From NCBI GenBank assembly GCA_024275555.1, contig JAJRYW010000579.1, positions 1 through 21,078 on the forward strand: a DNA stretch of 21,078 nucleotides, read 5' to 3'. The translations under genes and the position numbers were made by a program. The notes under the pieces were generated by a model. That model was given only the letters and a program-made list of their open reading frames with translations. It searched no databases and was not told the DNA's origin. This stretch comes from Calditrichota bacterium. GTDB lineage: Bacteria > Calditrichota > Calditrichia > RBG-13-44-9 > J075. Numbering within the stretch: the stretch's first letter is position 1; each line of letters starts with the position of its first letter. Of the stretch, positions 7,572-13,875 are shown one piece after another.

Positions 7572-9056
7572 ATGAAGGATTTTAAAATTTGTTACGTTTC
7601 CTCAGAAGTTGCCCCCTTTACTTCTACCAAAACGTTAAATGCCCTGGGCGAGGTCTCCAAAGCCTTGCCGATTGCCCTAAAAGAACTGGGACAGGACATC
7701 CGTCTGATGACCCCCAAGTATAAGCAGATTAATGAACGCAAATACGTGCTCCGGGAGGTGATTCGTTTACGTGAGGTAAAAATCGAACTGAATAAGGAAA
7801 CCTTTTTTGCAAACGGTAAAACCGCCTTCCTGCCCAACTCCAAAGTGCACGTCTATTTTTTGTCCATTCCCGAGTTTTTTGATCGCAAAGGAGTCTACCT
7901 GGACCCCGAGACCGGAAAACCTTATCCGGATAACCCCAGCCGTTTTGCCCATTTTTGCAAAGGCGTACTGGAAACGCTGAAATTGCTTTACTGGCAGCCG
8001 GATATTGTGCATTGCTCGGACTGGCCGACCTCCCTGATCCCGGTTTACCTGAAAACCATTTACAAAGACGATCCGTTTTTTGAGAATACCCACACGGTGC
8101 TGTCCGTGCACGATTTTACGCAGATGGGAACCTTCCCTATTTCCCAGGCCGCCGGCCTGGACCTGCCGGAATCTTTAATACGCAAGGGCGGAGCGTTAAA
8201 CCCCAAAGGAAAACTGAACTTGCTGAACGGCGGGCTGGTTTATGCGGATGTGATCAGCCCCCTCGGAGAATCTTTTGCACAAGCCCTGATCGAAAAACCG
8301 GGGAAATATAAAGAGATTGCCCCCACGCTGGTTGAGCGTGAGAAAGACATTGTCGGGGTGGCAATTGGCGCAGACTATCATACCTGGAACCCCGAAACGG
8401 ATAAGTTGATTATCGAGAACTATGACCTCAAAACATTATCCGTGAAACAACAGAATAAAGCGGCTTTTCAGGAGCAATTCCAGTTGCCGGTGCAGCCGGA
8501 AACACCGCTGATCGGCCTGGTTTGCAGCGGCCGGGAAGAGAATTCTCCCCAATTGGCAACGGCCAAGGAGTTGCTGAAGAAAGATGTACAACTGTTTTGT
8601 TTCTCCGGCGACGAAAGCGTTCCCTGCGCCGCCTGGCTGGAACTGGTGGAAGCAAATCCGGGCAAAATTGTCTTTATGCCCCGGCTGGACAATCGCACCA
8701 GCCATATGTTTGTCTCTGCGGTAGATATGGTGGTGCTAACCGGAAAAGAAGCGGTGGAAGAATCGCTCCATCTCTATGGCCTGAGATATGGCGCAGTGCC
8801 GGTGGCAACCAATGATTTCCGCTACCGGGACAGTGTTGTTCAATTTGATCCGGAAACCGGCAAAGGGAATGGCTTTATCAGCAAAGACGCCAAAGCGCCC
8901 TCGGTTCTGAAAGCCGTCAAAGCCGCCCTGACAGCCTACCGAGACCCCAAAGTATGGAGCAAAATCCAGAAAAACGGGATGAAAGCGGATTTCTCCTGGG
9001 TCAGTGCGGCCCGGAAGTTTCTAAAGCTCTACGAGAAAGCCGGGAAAAAGAAATAA
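7572..9056 (+). CDS. GT5 glycogen/starch-synthase-like protein, probably catalytically degenerate
   Basis: 494 residues with the overall GlgA layout: N-terminal Rossmann half (ICYVSSEVAPF, LGQDIRLMTPKY, PDIVHCSDW at about 143-151, LNGGLVYADVISPL), linker GADYHTWNP (266-273), and a C-terminal half ending LYGLRYGAVPVA (401-412). AGAGGAG gives a strong RBS. Key GT5 motifs are lost. The KTGGL glycine loop reads KTLNAL (20-25). The Arg/Lys motif of 'RLxxQKG' is replaced by CSGREENSPQ (318-327). The SRFEPCGL acceptor-Glu motif is replaced by TGKEAVEESL (390-399). ADP-glucose-dependent synthesis is therefore doubtful, and a regulatory or scaffold role is inferred. The frame is intact, so this looks like divergence, not decay. 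It is the second gene after galT. Confidence 0.8.
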   Translation: MKDFKICYVSSEVAPFTSTKTLNALGEVSKALPIALKELGQDIRLMTPKYKQINERKYVLREVIRLREVKIELNKETFFANGKTAFLPNSKVHVYFLSIPEFFDRKGVYLDPETGKPYPDNPSRFAHFCKGVLETLKLLYWQPDIVHCSDWPTSLIPVYLKTIYKDDPFFENTHTVLSVHDFTQMGTFPISQAAGLDLPESLIRKGGALNPKGKLNLLNGGLVYADVISPLGESFAQALIEKPGKYKEIAPTLVEREKDIVGVAIGADYHTWNPETDKLIIENYDLKTLSVKQQNKAAFQEQFQLPVQPETPLIGLVCSGREENSPQLATAKELLKKDVQLFCFSGDESVPCAAWLELVEANPGKIVFMPRLDNRTSHMFVSAVDMVVLTGKEAVEESLHLYGLRYGAVPVATNDFRYRDSVVQFDPETGKGNGFISKDAKAPSVLKAVKAALTAYRDPKVWSKIQKNGMKADFSWVSAARKFLKLYEKAGKKK

Positions 9057-9064
9057 TTTAGACC

Positions 9065-9115
9065 GGGGCGACTTCCCGGGCAACCGGGGTTGCCGTTTCC
9101 GGGAGTCGCTCTTTT
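9065..9115 (+). terminator. Rho-independent terminator of galT-glgA unit
   Basis: GCGACTTCCCGG (from 9068) pairs with CCGGGAGTCGC (9099-9109). The inner arms GCAACC/GGTTGC extend the stem, and CTCTTTT follows. It begins within about 12 nt of the glgA-like stop codon. Confidence 0.8.
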
Positions 9116-9340
9116 GGAATGATCATCGACTCATCCCCGTAAACCCGCGACACAGCAACAGGGAGCCCGGCGCATCCGGGTATCTTTCCCCCATAATAAA
9201 ATGCCCCGATTGTCAGACAGCCTACATTCAACAACCCCGACTGCCTGTACACTATAGCCGGGTCTTTACCGGTTTTTGTGCCTGGATAGCTGTACTTCCC
9301 GGAACTTCCCGGCGCTTACCTGCAAAAGCCCCTCCAAAGA

Positions 9341-9378
9341 GAGAGAATGGGGCAGGCTCCGGCCTGCCCTGTTCTCTC
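9341..9378. repeat. 17-bp hairpin
   Basis: GAGAGAATGGGGCAGGC (9341-9357) pairs with GCCTGCCCTGTTCTCTC (9362-9378) over 17 bp including two G-T wobbles, with the 4-nt loop TCCG. No T-run follows, so it is more likely an extragenic repeat or RNA stem than a terminator. Confidence 0.6.
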
Positions 9379-9515
9379 AACTGATGTTACGCACTTACCG
9401 GTTTTATGCTGTTGAGTCACAGAGAACTCGGAGAAACGATTAAATATAAAACACTGTCTAATTCTACTTTAAGACTTTTAAAATAGAATGCATATTTTCG
9501 AACACCTGGTTTATT

Positions 9516-9691
9516 GCGCCCCGTTGGGGCTGCATTTTCGACGACCTTTCCCCCGGAGCGTTGCTCCGGGCGGTTCTATGACGCCCCTTCGGGGTTGGAA
9601 TATCGAAATAGCCCCGAAGGGGCAAAATAAGAAAGCCCGGTGCGAAGCGCCGGAATAAGAATAATTTATAGTGTTTAAGCCCCATAGGGGC
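9516..9691. repeat. Cluster of six GC-rich palindromes
   Basis: Six palindromes in 176 bp: GCCCC-GTT-GGGGC (9518-9530), CCCGGAGC-GTT-GCTCCGGG (9552-9570), CCCC-TTC-GGGG (9584-9594), GCCCC-GAA-GGGGC (9611-9623), an imperfect CCCGG-TGCGAAGCG-CCGG (9636-9653), and GCCCC-ATA-GGGGC (9679-9691). Loops are mostly 3 nt and spacers AT-rich. It is the same design as the cluster at 1-74. No Y1/RAYT transposase is encoded in the window. Confidence 0.8.
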
Positions 9692-9783
9692 GACATGAAA
9701 ACTAAAGTGTTAAAGTAGAACAAACTAAATATTTTGTGTTTGTGTAGCCGGACAGTTATCAAGTAAAATTTCCCCACCCCGGT

Positions 9784-9866
9784 CCTCCCCGAAATAAGGG
9801 AGGGAGACTTGTTTCCCCCGATTCCGGGCTTCGTCGTGAGCTCAGCCGAACGGGGGATTAAGGGGG
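9784..9866. repeat. CCTCCC/CCCCCG inverted-repeat block
   Basis: CCTCCC (9784-9789) is inverted as GGGAGG (9798-9803). CCCCCG (9815-9820) is inverted as CGGGGG (9851-9856), followed by GATTAAGGGGGG. The composition resembles the dispersed 'cccccg...cgggggattaagggggg' intergenic sequences seen in many environmental genomes. The function is unknown. Confidence 0.5.
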
Positions 9867-10029
9867 GCCATTACCATGGCATGAAGGCTGCCACACAACA
9901 ATATTTTTATTATCCTTAAATTGTCAAATGTAATTCAAGTTTTTTAACTCTCTTTTTAAAAATCTCTGCGACCTCTGCGTCTCCGCGGCAAATTGGGTAA
10001 CATGAGCTCTTAAATGATAAGGGACGATC

Positions 10030-10167
10030 ATGATCGAACTGGCCTATTGGATAGAAGCATTGCTCTACTGGGGAATGATGGTTTCTTACCTTCCTGAATT
10101 TTTGTCTCGTGCAGCGTTAAGCGGTGCGGAGATTATTGGTAAAGACTTTGCTGAAGAGCGCTCCTGA
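10030..10167 (+). CDS. Small ORF, 45-residue hydrophobic peptide
   Basis: ATG 10030 to TGA 10167 encodes 45 residues starting MIELAYWIEALLYWGMMVSY, with a hydrophobic aromatic-rich N-terminal half and an acidic C-terminus (GKDFAEERS). AAGGG at 10019-10023 is a well-spaced RBS, and a strong terminator follows at 10206-10232. Those signals around a standalone ORF argue that it is expressed. The N-terminal half could be a membrane-associated helix. I do not recognise a family. It is convergent with the Crp-type gene, sharing the terminator. Confidence 0.5.
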   Translation: MIELAYWIEALLYWGMMVSYLPEFLSRAALSGAEIIGKDFAEERS

Positions 10168-10205
10168 ACGGAAAGCCGCCCCGGAAAGCAGTTGAACATA
10201 AATAC

Positions 10206-10232
10206 AAAACCCGGAAAACGATTCCGGGTTTT
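10206..10232. terminator. Bidirectional Rho-independent terminator
   Basis: AAAACCCGGAA (10206-10216) and TTCCGGGTTTT (10222-10232) form an 11-bp perfect stem with a 5-nt loop and a U-run on either strand. It lies 39 nt after the small ORF (+) and about 50 nt after the Crp-type gene (-), so it probably serves both. Confidence 0.8.
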
Positions 10233-10281
10233 GCCTATACCAGCTACTACGTATCTATGAATTATCGACCCTGGGAGCGAA

Positions 10282-11085
10282 TTACAAACAGGAGCAAGAG
10301 CTATTCGCTTCAAGGTCTGGCAGAGAGAGAATGCGAATCCGGCGTCGCTCATAGGCGATTGTGCCGCGTTTTTTCAGCTCGGAGAGATGCAGGCTGGCCG
10401 TCTCCCGGGAACTGGCTACCAGGTTGGCAATGTCCTGGTGCGTTAAGGGGATTTTGATCTGCCCGCTGCGCTTGTCGCCGGCTTTTTGATAAAGCGAGCA
10501 GAGCAGTTTGCAAATACGGGTGCGCACATCGCTGAAGACCAGGTTCTGCAGCTTCGTTTCCAGCACGTTAATGCGATTTCCCATGATCTTCATAATCCGG
10601 AAAGAAAAGCGGGGGTGGCGCTCCAGGAAAACCTCGAAATCCTCCCGGCCCACCATGGCCAGGGTGGCGTTGTCGAGCGCCCGGGCAAAACCGCCGCTAA
10701 AATTCCGCCCTAAAAAGGCGCCGAATAGTTCTCCGCGTCCTAAAATGTCGATTGACAATTCCCGGCCGCTTTCGTCCAGGTAGCCCAGTTCGATATTCCC
10801 GTTGATGATAAAATAGACGTTGTCATTGTTGCCGTAGGGAAGATAGATATATTCTTTTTTAAGAAATTTCTGTTGAACCAGATGAGAACTCATCGCCTTG
10901 AGTTCATGATCTTTGATCCCCTTAAGGAAGGGGAAGTAGAGCGGGGAAAGGCCAAGGATTTCCGGCCCGGGTAGCCCATTGGCGGGGCCGTGCTCCGGTC
11001 GACGGTTAAAGCGCTTGCCGCTTGCCTCAGGCTCAAATCCGCCATTTTGAAATGTCTTTTCGATGGGGAGATTTATATTATACAT
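10282..11085 (-). CDS. Crp/Fnr-family transcriptional regulator
   Basis: 267 residues. An unusual N-terminal extension of about 45 residues precedes a cyclic-nucleotide-binding-type beta-roll: FLKGIKDHELKAM at 53-65, VYFIINGNIELGYLDESGREL at about 90-110, then GRGELFG. A dimerisation helix follows, and a winged HTH lies at about 213-240 (LTHQDIANLVASSRETASLHLSELKK). The phosphate-binding cassette lacks the Arg-Ser that contacts cAMP in CRP (GGFARALDN instead). No Fnr-type N-terminal cysteine cluster exists; the C-terminal SSCSC pair is not a known Fe-S motif. The effector is therefore unknown. AGGAGG five nt upstream fixes the start. It is divergent from msrP across 272 bp, making msrP and its own promoter the likely targets (inference). 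Confidence 0.9.
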   Translation of the reverse strand: MYNINLPIEKTFQNGGFEPEASGKRFNRRPEHGPANGLPGPEILGLSPLYFPFLKGIKDHELKAMSSHLVQQKFLKKEYIYLPYGNNDNVYFIINGNIELGYLDESGRELSIDILGRGELFGAFLGRNFSGGFARALDNATLAMVGREDFEVFLERHPRFSFRIMKIMGNRINVLETKLQNLVFSDVRTRICKLLCSLYQKAGDKRSGQIKIPLTHQDIANLVASSRETASLHLSELKKRGTIAYERRRIRILSLPDLEANSSCSCL

Positions 11086-11357
11086 AGTTGCCTCCTGGGT
11101 TTAGAGCATCCGCCGGATCATTGGGCGCTCAATGGGGTAAAAGGAATTCCAGGTTAATTGCTCATTTATTCAGCCGGAATTTTTTCTTAATTTGTTTAGC
11201 AGTAATTAAGATTTTACTTCTCACAAAACTATCACGTAAGCGTTAAGAAATAGTAAATAACCAAAGGGGCTTTTTCAGCCAGCTTGCACACCCTGAAGGG
11301 CTCTTTTGGAGAAGCAAATTGTCCGTTCAGTCAAACTCTTATTACAGGGGGCTTCCG
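11086..11357. promoter_or_regulatory. Divergent control region, Crp-type regulator / msrP
   Basis: AT-rich 272-bp gap between divergent genes. CTTAAT (11186-11191) and ATTAAG (11205-11210) form an inverted repeat with 13-nt spacing, a possible operator for a dimeric regulator. An imperfect TTTCAG/CTGAAG inversion is near 11273-11300. No promoter can be assigned with confidence. Confidence 0.3.
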
Positions 11358-12341
11358 ATGGCGTATATCAAGAAAAACAACCGATTATCCTTGCCGGAAC
11401 GATTTGCAACGCCGGTGTCGGTTTATGTAAACCGGCGCGGTTTCCTGAAATCCCTGGGTCTTGCCGGGATCGGAAGCTGGTTTTGGTTAAACGGCTGCTT
11501 TGGAAACGGCGAGCCGGCCGCGCAGGGTTTGAACTCGGTAAGCCAGACTATCCCGGCGGCAATTCCGCCCTACCCGCTTGCGCGCAACCCGCTCTATACG
11601 GCGGATCGTCCGCTGACCAGCGAGCTTGTCGCTGCCGCTTACAACAATTATTATGAATTTACTACGGACAAGGATCAGGTCTGGAAATTGGCGCAGGGGT
11701 TTGAAATCACTCCCTGGAAAATAGAAATTAGCGGGGAAGTACATAAGCCGCTCACGATTGACATCGATGACCTGCTGAAGAAAATGCCCCTGGAAGAGCG
11801 CGTCTATCGTCATCGTTGCGTAGAGGCCTGGTCGATGGTGGTGCCCTGGAGCGGTTTTGCCCTGCGGGATTTGATCAAGCTGGCCGAGCCGACCTCCGCC
11901 GCGCGGTACCTGCGCTTTGTTTCTTTTTATCGTCCCGGGCAGGCAAAAGGACAGAAGGCCGCCTGGTACCCCTGGCCGTACTACGAAGGGCTGAGCATGG
12001 CCGAGGCAAGCCATGATCTGGCTTTCATGGCAACCGGGGTGTACGGCCATCCCCTGCCGAAACAGCACGGCGCACCGCTCCGCCTGGCGACGCCCTGGAA
12101 ATACGGATTTAAAAGCATTAAGGGGATCGTTAAGATCGAGTTTTTGCGGGAGCGGCCGAAAACTTTCTGGAATGATTTAGCGCCGGCCGAATATAGCTTC
12201 AGCGCCAATGTAAATCCTGCTGTACCGCATCCCCGCTGGTCCCAGGCTACGGAACGGGTGATTGACACCGGCGAGCGTATCCCCACCCGCATGTTCAACG
12301 GATATGCCGATCAGGTTGCGGAATTATACCGCAAAGGATAG
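11358..12341 (+). CDS. msrP: Protein-methionine-sulfoxide reductase catalytic subunit MsrP (YedY)
   Basis: 327 residues from ATG 11358, preferred over ATG 11319 because AGGGGG lies 7 nt upstream. This molybdopterin (Mo-MPT) enzyme reduces oxidised methionine in periplasmic proteins. A Tat signal is clear: NRRGFLKSLGLAG (25-37). The domain matches E. coli MsrP: AYNNYYEFTTDK, PWKIEISGEVHKPL, RHRCVEAWSMVVPWSGF with Mo-ligand Cys154, GVYGHPLPKQHGAPLRL, PWKYGFKSIK, NPAVPHPRWSQATER, FNGYADQVAELY. LNGC (44-47) just after the Tat h-region could act as a lipobox, though Asn is atypical there. No msrQ (membrane haem subunit) adjoins it; the next gene is convergent cinA, 8 bp away. The electron donor must be encoded elsewhere or differ. 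Confidence 0.95.
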   Translation: MAYIKKNNRLSLPERFATPVSVYVNRRGFLKSLGLAGIGSWFWLNGCFGNGEPAAQGLNSVSQTIPAAIPPYPLARNPLYTADRPLTSELVAAAYNNYYEFTTDKDQVWKLAQGFEITPWKIEISGEVHKPLTIDIDDLLKKMPLEERVYRHRCVEAWSMVVPWSGFALRDLIKLAEPTSAARYLRFVSFYRPGQAKGQKAAWYPWPYYEGLSMAEASHDLAFMATGVYGHPLPKQHGAPLRLATPWKYGFKSIKGIVKIEFLRERPKTFWNDLAPAEYSFSANVNPAVPHPRWSQATERVIDTGERIPTRMFNGYADQVAELYRKG

Positions 12342-12349
12342 GCCGGCCT

Positions 12350-13588
12350 TCAACCGATCTCGATTCCCAGCAAATCTCTCCGGAGCATTTCCAGGGCGGC
12401 CTGGGCGGCGCGTTCTTTGTTCAGCCGCCGCCCTTCGCCAAAAGTAAATTTTTTGGCGATGCACTTTTCCGCGTCGGCTAACCCAACATAGATCAAGCCG
12501 ACCGGTTTTTCCGGTGTGGCCCCTCCCGGCCCGGCGATGCCGGTGGTGGAAAGCCCGTAGTCGCTGCCAAAACGCTCCCGGGCGCCCGAGGCCATCTCTT
12601 TGGCTGTCTGCTCGCTCACCGCCCCGTATTCAGCCAGGGTCGATTCCCGCACCCCCAGAAACTTTACCTTACTTTCGTTGCTGTAGCTGGTGACGCCGCC
12701 TAAAAAGTAGAGCGAGCTTCCGGGAATGTCGGTAATGCGGTCCTGAATCAATCCGCCGCTGCAACTCTCCGCAACCGCTACGGTCAGGCGGCGTTGGGTT
12801 AAAAGTTCACCCAGCACGGCTTCTATTTCGCGCTGGTCGCGGGTGTAGATGTACTTCCCGGCCTTGCGCAGCAGTTCTTCTTCAAACCGGGCCAATTGTT
12901 CCGGCGGGCTCTCCGGCTTCACAGAAACCCGGATATCCACCCCGATGATTCGGGGCAGAAAGGCAATTTCATAATCCGGGTACTGTTCGAAGAGGCTCCG
13001 GCACAATTCGTACAAGCGGGATTCTGCAATGGCAGTGGTGCGGTAGGTCAGCACTTTAACCGGGGGAAGATTGAGGTGTTCCCGGAGGTAGGGGATGATG
13101 TCCGTATCGATCATCCCCTGCATTTCTTTCGGCACTCCCGGCAGCACAAAGACATGTTTTCCGTCCGGCTGAAAATGCATCCCCATCGCCGTACCAAAAT
13201 CGTTGTCAATCAAACGGGCCCCTTCCGGGACCAGGGCCTGGTTGCGGTTAACCTCGGGCATTTTCATACCGCGCTGCCGGAACCGCTCTTCCACTTTCTT
13301 CATCACCTCCGGATTGAAGACCAGTTTCTCGCCGAAAAAATCGGCAATGACTTTTTTGGTGATGTCATCATGGGTAGGGCCCAGCCCGCCGGTAACGATG
13401 ACAATATCCGCCTCGCGGAGGGCGATGGAAAGGGTATTGCGGATACTCTCCGCTTCATCCCGAATGGTAAAGGTATAATGGGTTACAATGCCGATATCAT
13501 ATAACTTGCCGCCGATATAAGTTGCGTTGCTATTCATGGTTCGGCCGTTCAGGAGTTCATTGCCGATTGAAATGATTGCTGCTTTCAT
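12350..13588 (-). CDS. cinA: CinA: MocF-like domain plus NMN amidohydrolase
   Basis: 412 residues, full length for CinA. The N-terminal COG1058/MoCF-like domain carries MKAAIISIGNELLNGRTMNSN and TGGLGPTHDD (66-75), the ADP-ribose/pyrophosphatase half, with LPGVPKEM at 149-156. The C-terminal PncC-type amidase has AESCSGG (273-279), PGSSLYFLGGVTSYSNESK and STTGIAGPGG (347-356). It deamidates nicotinamide mononucleotide to nicotinate mononucleotide in NAD recycling, in the cytosol. ATG 13588 overlaps the stop of a doubtful upstream ORF (ATGA). It converges with msrP with no terminator between them. Confidence 0.95.
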   Translation of the reverse strand: MKAAIISIGNELLNGRTMNSNATYIGGKLYDIGIVTHYTFTIRDEAESIRNTLSIALREADIVIVTGGLGPTHDDITKKVIADFFGEKLVFNPEVMKKVEERFRQRGMKMPEVNRNQALVPEGARLIDNDFGTAMGMHFQPDGKHVFVLPGVPKEMQGMIDTDIIPYLREHLNLPPVKVLTYRTTAIAESRLYELCRSLFEQYPDYEIAFLPRIIGVDIRVSVKPESPPEQLARFEEELLRKAGKYIYTRDQREIEAVLGELLTQRRLTVAVAESCSGGLIQDRITDIPGSSLYFLGGVTSYSNESKVKFLGVRESTLAEYGAVSEQTAKEMASGARERFGSDYGLSTTGIAGPGGATPEKPVGLIYVGLADAEKCIAKKFTFGEGRRLNKERAAQAALEMLRRDLLGIEIG

Positions 13589-13851
13589 TGTTCATCCCTC
13601 TTTGCTAAATAGTTCTGGCGCGCCGCCCGGCCGCCGGAGATAAGAAACGCCTTTGCCCGGCCGGTAGGAGCGCTGATTCCGATTTCCGGGATTTTCACCC
13701 GTTTCCCCGCTTTTTTTACCAGAAAAGCAATAAAGAATTTCCCCGAAAAGTCGATGAATATAATCTTATTTGGAGGAACGAAAACCCTCTTGATGTCTGC
13801 TTGATTCGTATGATAGCTGTCGATATATTCCGCAATCAATTTTATTAGCAC
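13585..13851 (-). CDS. Doubtful 88-residue ORF upstream of cinA
   Basis: Open frame from GTG 13851 whose TGA overlaps the cinA ATG by 4 nt, as coupled genes do. The product is basic, with a hydrophobic stretch (KIIFIDFSGKFFIAFLV) and no recognised domain. Against it: there is no RBS at the GTG, no ATG in frame, and only 24 bp separate it from the divergent start at 13876, leaving no room for that gene's promoter unless it lies inside this ORF. A 10-bp palindrome ATGATATCAT (13858-13867) sits in that gap. It may simply be the divergent control region. Confidence 0.25.
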   Translation of the reverse strand: MLIKLIAEYIDSYHTNQADIKRVFVPPNKIIFIDFSGKFFIAFLVKKAGKRVKIPEIGISAPTGRAKAFLISGGRAARQNYLAKRDEQ

Positions 13852-13875
13852 ACCGCAATGATATCATAGGAGTTT

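Larger units (their letters stand above)
9116..10029. other. Gene-free, repeat-rich intergenic region
   Basis: Over 900 bp without a credible protein gene; the open frames here are read through palindromes. It holds a 17-bp hairpin (9341-9378), a six-palindrome cluster (9516-9691), a CCTCCC/CCCCCG repeat block (9784-9866), and two related short motifs. These are CACAGAGAACTCGGAGA (9418-9434) and CTCTGCGACCTCTGCGTCTC (9964-9983), which are roughly inverted relative to each other and bracket the other repeats. The stretch 9116-9335 shows nothing recognisable. Confidence 0.6.

Noticed and set aside
9058..9252. 64-residue minus-strand frame
   Set aside because: Its C-terminal third reads through the glgA terminator hairpin; no RBS or domain.
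9464..9777. Overlapping minus-strand frames of 73 and 88 residues
   Set aside because: They are translations of the palindrome cluster (arginine/proline-rich), a common false call over such repeats.
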